Shown in pieces: positions 13,744-23,663 of a DNA stretch of 64,000 nucleotides. Each line of letters begins with the position of its first letter. Within the stretch, counting starts at the first letter, position 1. The notes beneath the pieces were generated by a model, which saw only the letters and a list, made by a program, of their open reading frames with translations, ran no database searches and was not told the DNA's origin. The DNA comes from Lantana camara. Lineage: Eukaryota > Streptophyta > Magnoliopsida > Lamiales > Verbenaceae. The stretch covers positions 110,765,501 to 110,829,500 of the forward strand of contig CM074857.1 in the NCBI GenBank assembly GCA_037501455.1, read 5' to 3'. The translations under genes and the position numbers were made by a program.

Positions 13744-13866
13744 TTGGTAAATGCTAAGTAGAAAACATAAGTTGTTGTAGCCTTAACCCAATTATTTCAG
13801 ATATATTTAAGAAATTTATAATATAGTTCAAGATAATTTTATATGTTAGGATTTTGATGGTGTTAT
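13744..13866 (+). repeat. 123-bp exact direct repeat, copy 2
   Basis: Second copy of the 12,867-12,989 segment, same orientation and length, apparently identical base for base. Flanking sequences differ, so the duplication is confined to this segment. Confidence 0.9.
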
Positions 13867-16178
13867 TTCCTTTCCAGACCGTTTTCTTGCTTTTGAAGTA
13901 GCTCATAATTTGGATAAAAATTCAAGTGGTCGTGGTGTTTGACAATTCAAAACTGCTCTGCTTCAATGACTTGAACAGGTAATATTTTACATTAGAGTAT
14001 TATAGAGAATATATAACTGGTAAATTCCAGTGGACGTGATGCAGCTTGTATGAGCATGAGTTCTTGGCCTAAACATGTAATTAAAGAGGTTTTTGTATTC
14101 TAATTTCTTAGGATGGAGTTACATAGTCTAAATAGGATTAGAAGCATGGTAGTGATTCAGTTTCATTGAGTTTATCAGCTGGAATTTGATTTAAAACAGG
14201 TTACGAAATTTTTTTGATTGAATTGCTAATTTGAGTAGCTTAAAGCATGGAAACCTGAATGTTTATGTATTAAATATGTTAAGGAACATTGTAGGAAAAA
14301 TTGGGTCATAAGTTTTGATGTTTTTGGATGAGTTTTGCATGATCAAGAGTGTGGAATGCATAAACCGAACTGTGACAGCATGTATGCAGAGAATTCAGAC
14401 GTAAATTCAGAACTCATACGACCTCGGTTTTAAAAATTGTTTTAACTGGATATTACTAGTATATTAAGGTTTAGATATGTTAAATTTCATGTTGATCCGA
14501 GTCCATTTGATACCCGAAAAAATTCAAAACGACCAGTCCCCTGTTTTCTGGTCTAGAATAACGGCTTGAGAAGAGTGGGTAAATGTATGAATTTCTCAAA
14601 ACCTTTTTACAGGGAAACTTATTAATATATTGAGTATATTCCCATAAAATTTCAAATTAATCCGACTTCGTTTGACAGGGTAAACGTAAATGTTTTTTTA
14701 AAACTTTTGGTGCAAAGTTCTGAAAAATTTAAAATAATTGTCACACAAGGATCAAATTTACACCAAACGTCTCCAAAAGTTGTATTTCATTCTTAATCCT
14801 CTTCCATGTCATTTACTTCTCATTACAACCTTGATATACCGAGTAAACAATTAGATACATTCTCTAATAGCATAATATTATTTTGACTTCCATCTCATAA
14901 ATCATTAGATAAGTACATAAATAGATAACAACCATGATGACAATAGGATTCTAGCTTGTTGCCCAGGCACCCTATGACTCGTGAATTACACTAACTTATT
15001 TGACTGCATATATAATGCTGACACTTTTGGCGGGTATATATGTAAAGCACCCCTTAAATTGCAATATTTTTATTTTGAATTTGTGAAAGTGTACATTCTT
15101 TATTCAGGAGAAATAACAGTTCAATACCTCCCAAAAATATGAACTAGGCTGTTTTGAATAACATTTATTTTTGAATTGTTTTCTGAAGGCACTCATTGTT
15201 TTGAAGAAAGGAGCATAATTAATCAAGTACGACAGAAAAATGGTGTGCATTCAAACTTTCTCCGGTAAGCAATTATCTCTGTCTATGTAAAAATGTGAAA
15301 ATGTCATATGGAAATCCTTAAATGTTAGGTGCCTTATTGTTTTTTTAGGTATATGGCTAATATGAATAAAGTTCAGCTGGGATTTACAATCATTTCTGCT
15401 GATCTGACTCAGATTTGCTCTTAATATATAAATTTCTAGTACAAGAACATTCCTAAATAAAATAACAATACTACAGTAGCAGTCCTAATCCTGACAGAAT
15501 ATTCTTCACCAAAAATGAAATCTAATATGAGGGCCCCTGGTGTAATTAATGATACGAGAGAGATTAATCTAGAATTACTTCTTAATTTAGGGTACAATAT
15601 GTAATTTGTCCTCTATATGCTTATTTTGCTTAATTTAATGATTTTATTGGTCAATTTACTTTTTGTTTTTATGTGTAACAAGACAAAGAGACTTGAGGAT
15701 ATTGGCAGGAGGTAAACTAATTATACGGGTTTTGGTTATATATATGTATACATGGTTAATGCAATATCTGATGGTTTAACTATGAAAATGATATTCCAGC
15801 AATGTAGGAAATGTAGGTTTGGGACAAAATTATTGTGTTTTTTTCAGATCCGTAAATTGATGAACAAATGTTAGTCAGATTATTGTTTCTGGTTATCTTA
15901 ACCTGAAGCTTTTATTAGTATTTCTGACTTGGGATGCAGCCTGTTTCCTTGGCAAAAAAATTATATAAACTGTCCAGAAATATATATGTTATTGTTTCAA
16001 TTATCAGAACAATATTACCATTGAGCAAGATTCAAGAAAGGTTACTATAAAGCAAAAAAAAGTGTCATTTGCTTCCCAGATTTCTGACATGATTAACTTA
16101 TTTTACGCTTTTCCTTGCCTTCTTAGACAGGTCCAATTCTAGTTTTTGATCAAGCTCAAAATCTGAAGTTGTCAACAC

Positions 16179-16439
16179 TTGGAAGGTAACTACATTCTAC
16201 CACTTGAAAGTGTGTTTGATTCATCCAAAATTGTGGCAATTGGTTGTCTTCAAAGTTTAGATCCATCAAAAAGAGTTGGGCAAGTATTGTTGGGAAATAA
16301 TTGGTCTGTGGTGGTCATCAATGTTGCGGTCGAAGTTGATGAAGATTTAATTCGACCCACACAACATTTCAAAACTATTGGTGATGCAATTGGAGAGGTT
16401 GTTGCATGGCCAAAAAATATGGTAATGACTGTCCATTAG
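16179..16439 (+). pseudogene. DUF8039-like fragment of a CACTA-associated protein
   Basis: An 86-codon open frame starting at a TTG, so probably an exon fragment and not a whole gene. Visible features are a VAIGCLQSLDP segment, a VGQVLLGNNWSVVVINVAV segment, and an IGDAIGEVVAWPKNMV ending. Together these match my memory of the plant DUF8039 domain (pattern: small-molecule-like start, 'V..G', 'tvgdAvG..VaWPk.lV'), often found in proteins encoded by or linked to En/Spm-type transposons. The frame ends shortly after a possible donor (ATATG|GTAATG). It lies near the right end of CACTA 1, as expected for an accessory transposon gene whose other exons are gone. Function is unknown; the domain assignment is moderate. 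Confidence 0.5.
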
Positions 16440-16844
16440 TTTATAGAAAAAAAAATTCTACCGACTTAATATTGACTACATTGATGGAATTTTTATATAG
16501 GTTGATATGGCTCAAGATTGACACCATTGGTGAGACTTGGCTTCTTTTATTTTGTTACTCAATTGCTCCACGTACTGTAATTGGCCGGCATTGACACTTA
16601 ATATTTTGTCATTTTTGTTGCATTTGTCCATATCATATGTTAGGTACAAATTTTAACTAATATTATTTTGTATTGGATATTTTATGAATTTATGAATATT
16701 ATGTTATTTGATTTAGCTTTATTAATTATGTGGTTACTTACATTAGTTTGTTGTGACTAAATTACTATAATAGTATTACAAATATTAGGGAAAATATAAT
16801 TTTAATATTAATATTAATTGCATGATATTGTTTACATATATGTT

Positions 16845-17590
16845 ATCGTGACACCTTATTCCATTATAATATATTTTATCATGGCGCTTTTTTCTGTCAT
16901 AATATACGTTTTAATGACACTTTATTTCGTCATAATATAACTTATAATGACGCTTTCTCCCCTCATAATACAACTTTTTGTAATGTTTTATTCCGTCATA
17001 ATATCACTTATTGTAACGCTATATTTCGTCATAAATAACTTTCTGGTGACTCTTTTTTTTGTCATAATACAATTTATTGTGACGCTTTATCCCGTCATAA
17101 TACACCTTTTTGTGACGCTTTAATCCGTCATAATATCACTTCTTGTGACGCTATATTGCGTCCTAATATAATTTATTGTGACGCTATGCTCCGTCATAAT
17201 ATACACTATTGTGATGCTATATTCCGTCCTAACATAACTTATTGTGACGCTACACTCCGTCATAATATACACTATTGTGACGCTATACTCTGTCATAAAA
17301 AATATTTTTGGTGATGCTTTTTTATGTCATAATAGAATTTATTATGACGCTTTATTGCGTCATATTATTGGTTATTGTGACGCTTTTAAACGTCCCGTAA
17401 ATAGTTTGTTATAGTAGTTAAACGTTTCTTATGATGTTGAAAAGCGTCACATTATCATTATATATGGCGCTTAAAGGCGTCAAAATAGCACGACTTTAAT
17501 GACACATTAAAGCGTCACAATAACATATTGTCACGCTTACTTACGCAACACTTTTATAAAGCGTCACAACATCAAAAGCGTCACAAAAAT
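16845..17590. repeat. Sub-terminal repeat array of CACTA 1 (right end)
   Basis: About twenty imperfect copies of a 30-40-bp unit of the form TTGTGACGCTTTATTCCGTCATAATA. The unit contains GACGC and its near-inverse GCGTC/CGTCA. In CACTA elements such arrays bind the element-encoded TnpA-like protein; that role is from known family biology and is not shown here. Near the tip the orientation switches to AAAGCGTCACAA. Confidence 0.8.
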
Positions 17591-17763
17591 CCATTTTTCT
17601 TGTAGTGATTCAAGTATCAAATCAAAGTTCTTGTATTTAAAACAATTCATATACAATATATAATTCGAAGGTTAACCTATAAAAGTATAATTAAATAATT
17701 TAAATTCACACGTAACTCACTCATGACGTCATACCTTTACGGTCGAACGGACGGGGACTCACA

Positions 17764-17902
17764 GGATAAGATATACAATTAGTCCCTAACGACTATAATC
17801 TATCTATGGAAAGAGAAAAGAAAAAATGCCTTTATGAGAGAGGCACAAAACAAGAAACAAGCTATACTGAAAACAAATAGAAATACATTTTATATTCTAA
17901 CA
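17764..17902 (-). mobile_element. Possible LTR-start fragment
   Basis: On the minus strand this begins TGTTAGAATATAAAATG, exactly where the dirigent reading frame stops matching its family, and runs to the end of the B-type LTR at 17,763. A TGTTAGAAT start is common for copia LTRs. Only 139 bases are left, and no second end or target duplication is seen, so this is a weak call. Confidence 0.3.
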
Positions 17903-18251
17903 GTTGTCGAGGAAGGGGATGTTGTTGTTGATGTTAAGAATCAATTTGGAATTTATTTTAGTCAATGCACTTGGTAAATTATTATTAGGCAATGTTCTAT
18001 GTATTTTCCTATATGCTTTGTATCATGTAGGTGACTTTCAAGGGTCTCATTGATTAGGAACTTGGAAGGTTGCACTTATGTGCATGTATCTTAGTGGGCA
18101 TCTTAGCCTATAAATATTGTACTTATACTTGAGAATTCAAGCAAGTAAAAACCATTCTCTAAAAAGTTGTCTTAAGAATTCTTTTTCTCTTCCTTTTCTC
18201 TAAAAATCCCCAACAAATTTTGGTATCTAGAGCCAACTTCTATCTTAAAAA

Positions 18252-19226
18252 ATGGCCTCAAATTCAATCTTAACAATGTCTGCCTATACCCCCAACCAAA
18301 TACCGATTTTTTAAGGCGAACACTATGACTATTAGAGCAGCCAAATGCAAACTTTATTTATCTCTTTAGATCTTTGGGATGTTGTGGAGACTTCTTTTCC
18401 CGAGCCTCCACCGGAATGAACTAGCGCAAATTGGTCCGAGCAACAACAAAAATCCTACAAAGAGAATATTCGGAGAGATGCAAGCGCCTTGAGATATCTA
18501 AAACAAGGCATAAGTAAAATGATATTTCCAAGAATCTTTGGAGCAAAAAGAGCCAAAGAAGCTTGGGATATTTTAAAACAAGGCTTTCAAGGAAACGAGA
18601 AAGTCATCTCTTTGAAACTCCAATCTCTTTGGAGAGATTTTGATAATATGGCGATGAAATAAGGTGATCATATGCAAGTTTTTCTCACCAAAGTTTTTTA
18701 GATCGTCAACCAAATTCGAAGTCTTGGCGATGTTATTGAAGAGAGAAAAATTGTCCAAAAGGTTCTTAGAAGCCTTCTAACAAAGTTTGATCACGTCGTC
18801 GTTGCGATAGAAGAATCTAAAAATCTTTCCACCTACACCTTTCATGAACTTTATGAGTTCTCTCCAAGTTCATGAGGAAAGATTGAATAGATCCTCAAAT
18901 CAACCGTTGGAGCAAGCTTTTCAATCCAAACTTTATGTTTCAAATAAGAAAAGCTCTAAATGGCAAAAAGGCGGAAGAGGCGGCTTCTTCAATAAAAATG
19001 GAAAAGCGTAAGGCAAGAATTTTAGAGATGGAAAGCCACACTTTGGATGGTCGGATTTATCATGTCGAATTTGTAGAAAAACAAATCACGTGATGAAGGA
19101 TTGCTTTTTTAGATGCAAAAATTGTAAAAATTCAAATCACTCATATAATTGATGTCCAAAGAAAAACAAAGAAGACGAGGATGAAGCCAAATTCTCCAAA
19201 AATGAAGATGACCAACTATTTTCTTG
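18252..19226 (+). pseudogene. Copia 1 gag, interrupted
   Basis: Starts at ATG 18252, about 30 bases after the primer site. It matches the copia gag (UBN2-type) pattern: LFISLDLWDVVE, then AKEAWDILKQGFQGNEKV, and LRSLLTKFDHVVVAIEESKN. Several in-frame stops (near 18,312, 18,420 and 18,660) and a frame change relative to pol show it is dead. Two zinc knuckles follow. One is at 19,063-19,104 (CRICRKTNHVMKDC, CX2CX4HX4C). The other is just after it, about 19,114-19,153, and is interrupted by a stop before its last cysteine. Confidence 0.8.
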
Positions 19227-19227
19227 T

Positions 19228-22200
19228 ATGAGTAAAGAAAAGGAATATGAGAATAGGTGGTATGTTGATAGTGGGTCCAGCAACCATATGACCGGAGATC
19301 GAAAGTTGTTCGTGGAGTTGGACACTAGCCATACTTCTCATGTAAAACTTCGAGATGGGAACATTCAAGATGCAAAAGGAAAAGGTGTCATTGTGGTGAA
19401 AACAAAGGGAGGTAATCAAAAGTTCATTACTGGTGTTCTTTTTGTTCCAAATCTCACTCAAAACCTATTGAGTGTTGGACAACTTTTACAAAAAGGATAT
19501 TCGGTAACTTTTGATGATAAAAAATGCAAGATCTTTGATAAGAAAAATAATTTTGCAATTGCTACAATTCAAATGACACCAAATAAAGTTTTTTCTTTTG
19601 TGATGCCTTCACATGAAAAAATGGCTTTTAATATTGAAAACATCGATAAGTTTCACTTGTGGCATTTGAGACTCGGGTACTTGCACAACAAAGGATTGCA
19701 ACTACTCTAAAAGAAGAATATGGTGGTCGGTCTTCCGCTGATTGAAAGAAAAGACAAAGTTTGTGAAGGATGTATCTATGGCAAGATGCATAGACTACCA
19801 TTCCCTAAAACTTCGTGGAGAGCTAAAACTCCTCTTGAATTGGTGCATGCCGACATTTGTGGTCCTACAAGAACACCCTCACTCGGTAACAAAAGATATT
19901 TCATTCTTTTTGTTGATGATTTTACAAGGATGATGTGGTTGTATTTTTTGCATGAAAAATCAGAAGCATTTTCTGTTTTTCTTCAATTTAAAGCACTTGT
20001 AGAAAAACAAAGTGGATGTAAAATCAAGACATTAAGGACTGATCGAGGAGGAGAATTCCTGTTCACACCTTTCATGGAGTATTGCAAGGAAAATGGCATC
20101 CAAAATGGAGAAGTCCGCAACAAAATGGAGTTGCCGAGAGGAAAAACTGAATAATTGTGAAAATCGCAAGGAGTATGTTAAAAGGCAAAGAATTGCAAAA
20201 TAAATTTTGGGCAGAAGCTGTTCATACAACCATCTACATCCTCAACCGTTCACCTACCAAGGTGGTTCTCAATAAAACTCCTTTTGAAGCATATGAAAGA
20301 AAACCCATTGTTGATCATTTAAGAATTTTTTGATGTATTGCATACTCACATGTTGCAGATCCAAACAAAGATAAATATGGTGCAAAAGTAGAAAAACTCA
20401 TCTTTGTTGGATATAGCGATGAGTCGAAGGGTTATAGACTTTATAATCCTAAGACGAACAAATTGATCATTTCAAGAGATGTGATTTTCAATGAACAAAG
20501 AATTTGGAGCCGGGAGCAAAGTTCATCCTCAAATGAATTTTTTGATTTGTCACCACCACAAAATCAGCCACAACAAGAAGTTCAAACTCCAAATCAAATG
20601 AGAAATTCTGAAAATTCACCACAAGCAAGTTCTCCAAGTCAAGAAAGTTTAGATTCCGAATCATCTCCGAGAAAGGTATGATCTTTAAGAGAAATTTATG
20701 AAAATTGTGATGTTGCTTTCCTTGGTGTTGAACCTCAGAATTTTGGAGAGGCAATTAAAGAAGAAGTGTGGAGAGAAGCTATGGATGAAGAAATTAAAAC
20801 AATTGAGAAAAATAAAACTTGGGAGCTTATGGATTTGTCGGAAGAAAAAGAAGTGATTGGCTTGAAATGGGTGTTCAAAACCAAGCTTAATGAAGATGGC
20901 TCTATTCAAAAGCACAAGGCACGATTGGTGGCAAAGGGTTATTCTCAGCAGCCCGGAATTGACTTTAACGAGACATTTGCACCGGTGGTAAGAATGGAGA
21001 CAATTCGGACTGTCTTAGCACTTGGAGCACAATTAAAGTTAAAAGTCTACCAACTTGATGTAAAATCTGCATTCGTTAATCGTGAGCTTGAGGAAGAGGT
21101 TTATGTGAAACAACCTCAAGGATATGAAGTGAAAAAAGAGAAAGAAAAAGTGTAATATTTGAAGAAAGCTCTTTACGGGTTAAAGCAAGCACCACGAGCT
21201 TGGAATAGCAAGATTGATGGATACTTTTGCAAAAATGGATTCCAAAAAAGTACAAGTGAATCATCACTCAATGTTAAGAAGGAAGGTACACAAGATTTTT
21301 TTATTGTTTATCTATATGTTGATGACCTTATTTATTTGGGCACTAACATAGAAATGGTGAGTGATTTCAAGAAAAATATGATGTAAGAATTTGAGATAAC
21401 AGATTTGGGGCTCATGAGATATTTTCTTGGAATTCAAGTAAAACAAACGAAAGGTGAGATCTTTATTTCTCAAGAAAAGTACATTGATGATTTGTTGAAG
21501 AAGTTTCACATGAAGAATTGCAAACCGGTGGCAACACCTTCGGCGTTAAATGAGTAATTGCAACAAGAAGATGGTGCTGAAAAAGTTGACTTGAAAATGT
21601 TTCGAAGTCTTGTTGGTTCTTTGATTTATCTCACTAACACAAGGCCGGATATTGTTCATTCGGTAGTTATATTTCTCGATTCATGAGTGATCCTAGCAAG
21701 ATACATTTTTCCGCCCCGAAACGAATTCTTAGGTATCTTCAAGGTACTAAGAAACAAGGGATCAAGTATGAAAAAGAAGAAAATAACAAGTTGATTGGCT
21801 TCACGGATAGTGATTGGGCAGGATCATTGGATGATCGAAAAAGTACTTCGGGCTATGTTTTTTGTCTTAGTTCAAAGGTGATAGCTTGGAGTTCTAAAAA
21901 GTAAAAAATGGTAACACTTTCTTCAAGTGAAGCCGAGTACATTGCCGCCACAGATACAACTTGTGAAGCAATTTAGCTAAGATAGATTCTCTTTGATTTG
22001 AAAGAAAAACAAGAGCAGCCTACTACTCTTTTTTGTAACGACATATCAACCATTGCAGTGACGAAAAATCCAGTCTTTCATGCAAGGTCTAAGCATATTG
22101 AGCTTCGACATCATTTCATTCGAGATCTTGTGAACAAAGGTGACATACACTTGGAGTTCATCAATACAAATGATCAAGTGGTAGATTTTCTTACGAAGGC

Positions 22201-22255
22201 CGTGACAAGTGACAAGTTCGAGAAGTTCAAGAAGTGGTTGAAAATTACAAATTGA
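19228..22255 (+). pseudogene. Copia 1 pol (protease, integrase, RT, RNase H), interrupted
   Basis: Domains in order: aspartic protease with the DSGSSNHM active-site motif (about 19,270); GAG-pre-integrase with HLWHLRLGYLHNKGLQLL and CEGCIYG (about 19,650-19,790); integrase core (DICGPT, LRTDRGGEF); integrase C-terminal part to about 20,510; RT from 20,766 with YLYVDDL near 21,315; RNase H from about 21,700 (DSDWAGSLDDRKSTSGY) to the stop at 22,253-22,255. Frame changes near 20,105 and 21,660 and several stops (for example near 19,709, 20,152 and 20,680) make it non-functional. The product would copy and integrate the element. No intact frame longer than about 160 codons remains. Confidence 0.9.
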
Positions 22256-22422
22256 GAGGGGGTGTTAAGAATCAATTTGGAATTTATTTTAGTCAATGCA
22301 CTTGGTAAATTATTATTAGGCAATGTTCTATGTATTTTCATATGTGCTTTGTATCATGTAGGTGACTTTCAAGTGTCTTAAGAATTCTTTTTTCTCTACC
22401 TTTTCTCTAAAAATCTCCAACA

Positions 22423-22839
22423 GTTGATTATTCCGCCCTTGGCATTGTCGGTGGGGACGCCGTTGTTCACAGGGAGAACGGCTCCGGTAAGCTTTTGCAA
22501 AGGGAATTTGGCCGTCCACGGCTGGGTTGGAAATGATTCCTGTCATGGCGATGGCAGAGGGGCGACTGCCTCCGAGAATGTCGTGCATAAAGAAGGTGAG
22601 CGGGTGATCATCTCCACCTGGGCTTGTGATGGTAGCTCCGCATGCAGGGTGGTGGCACCACCTACAGGGGTTGTTGTGGCGGAAGCGGGGGTGCTGCCAG
22701 GTGTGATGCCTAGAAATGTAGCCGGAGCGAGCCTGTGGTTTCATCGTCTTCTTAGAGAATTCAGGGGGAGGTGGCACGTGAGATAGTGAGTGAGAGAATG
22801 AGGAAGGAGATAAATCTTTTGATGCGAAATGACGCCATG
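22423..22839 (-). pseudogene. Dirigent-family protein pseudogene, split by copia 1
   Basis: Starts at ATG 22839 with a good secretory signal (MASFRIKRFISFLILSLTIS), then a Pro/Thr-rich linker and the start of a dirigent domain (FFMHDILGGSRPSA, then a FAKA motif and VNNGVPTDNAKGG). Dirigent proteins are secreted and steer the stereochemistry of phenoxy-radical coupling in lignan or lignin formation. The linker-plus-domain layout resembles the ESB1/DIR10 subgroup. Defects: a stop soon after the signal peptide, frame changes in the linker and after FAKA, then the copia insertion. The coding sequence resumes at 17,931-17,903 as a few codons (NNNIPFLD) and stops where a possible LTR fragment begins. 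Only the first part of the domain is left. Confidence 0.8.
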
Positions 22840-23469
22840 AATATTGATGTTTAAAGAAAATATTTGCTGTGAAGTTATTGTTTGAGAAATAAATGAGGTT
22901 AAATTAATTTGCAATTATTATGGAGAATTTCATAGATTGAAATCGGACTTTAGATTTCCTGTTTTAAATTTGTGTTTTATCTCCTGTTTTGATCACACAT
23001 ACGTGTCAGGTATATAAATAGACAGTCTATATTAAGAGAGAGGGAAAATTCAATGTTGAGTCTGGCTCGGTCAAACCGTATAAGGAGAGAGCGAGTGCTT
23101 TACGCTTGCCGTGTAATTGGTAGAAAATTTAGGAAAAGTGACAAATCAAATGACAAGTGTAATACACTTACCCTTTTAATTAGTTGGGTTCGGCCGAGTA
23201 GAGTTTGGGGTATAATTTTCCGAGGAGAGAGATCTTTTAGATTTTTTCCATATCATGATTATTTTTCTCTCCTAATTTGGATCATCTAGTTATACGCATA
23301 GCACATATACATGAGTGGAACGGAAAGATAAAATATAAATTTGAAACATGGAGTAAGTATGAATAATTCGAAGGTTTGTACGTGGAGTTGATGAGATGGA
23401 TTGATTGTGTATTTTTAATTGCAGGATTTGGTGTAATTTATCTAATTTTTTTATGGTTGGATTTGATGT
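22840..23469. other. Intergenic host sequence between dirigent pseudogene and copia 3
   Basis: About 630 bases with no recognised gene. It would include the old promoter of the minus-strand dirigent gene. A TATATAAATA motif at 23,011-23,020 points to the plus strand, but no recognisable coding sequence follows it. The 78-codon plus frame at 23,053 has no family features. Confidence 0.5.
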
Positions 23470-23663
23470 TGTTAGAACATGGTATTCGGGGATGAAAAAC
23501 TTGATTGTATTCATTATCAATATTTTTCTCAGTTACATTGTTGGCTCCTCTAACAAGGATATATAGCCCTACAAACGTAATCCCTAAGAACCCGACTAAT
23601 TACAAGGAATCCAGGATTAAATCCGGTAAGTCAACTTTTTCCATTCTAACACTCCCCCTCAAG

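Larger units (their letters stand above)
9890..17607. mobile_element. CACTA (EnSpm/CMC) DNA transposon 1, non-autonomous, 7.7 kb
   Basis: The ends are CACTACTAGAAAAA at 9890 and, reverse-complemented, CACTACAAGAAAAA at 17607, about 14 bp with one mismatch. Both sides carry the 3-bp target duplication ATT (9887-9889 and 17608-17610), the length expected for CACTA elements. Sub-terminal repeats built on TGTGACGCTTTA / CGTCATAATA occupy about 9,908-10,290 and 16,845-17,590, and are much denser at the right end. No TNP2-type transposase frame is seen in about 6.5 kb of interior, so the copy depends on another element. A DUF8039-like fragment (16,179-16,439) and an exact 123-bp duplication lie inside. 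A (CT)n tract sits near 13,603-13,620. Confidence 0.9.
8208..17763 (-). mobile_element. Partial B-type Ty3/gypsy LTR, split by a CACTA element
   Basis: Two segments, 8208-9889 and 17611-17763, join to give the right-hand (U3) half of a B-type LTR in minus orientation. They match 42,050-43,815 by eye: the AACATGTTGGGATCATAATTGGGG block, the GACACGGG-rich stretch, the CCAAGGTcaagTCCC region, and the terminal stretch around GGTCGAACGGACGGGGACTCACA. The left half of the LTR is missing at 8208, where the A-type LTR abuts. The CACTA element 9890-17607 splits the LTR with a 3-bp duplication. The sequence 3' of the right end has no purine tract, so this was a solo LTR or a 5' LTR. Confidence 0.65.
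17932..22422 (+). mobile_element. Ty1/copia retrotransposon 1, complete but defective
   Basis: Flanked by the 5-bp target duplication GTTGA (17927-17931 and 22423-22427). The 5' LTR is 17932-18215 (284 bp, TGTTAAGAATC to CCCCAACA). The primer site TTGGTATCTAGAGCC follows it and is a mutated iMet type. The 3' LTR is 22263-22422 (160 bp), preceded by a GAGAGGGGG purine tract. The 3' LTR lacks about 124 bases present in the 5' LTR, with TGTCTTAAG at the join. The domain order gag, protease, integrase, RT, RNase H is copia type. The element is inserted in a dirigent gene. Confidence 0.93.

Noticed and set aside
16845..17590. Regularly repeated short units, considered as a CRISPR-like array
   Set aside because: Repeats are imperfect, overlap, invert near the tip and lie beside a CACTA terminus. 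This is the sub-terminal array of a plant DNA transposon.
22424..22786. 120-codon plus-strand frame
   Set aside because: It is antisense to the dirigent pseudogene, whose signal peptide and motifs are on the minus strand. It has no family features.
23053..23289. 78-codon plus frame 30 bases after a TATATAAATA box
   Set aside because: A TATA-like motif alone is weak support, and the peptide has no conserved features.
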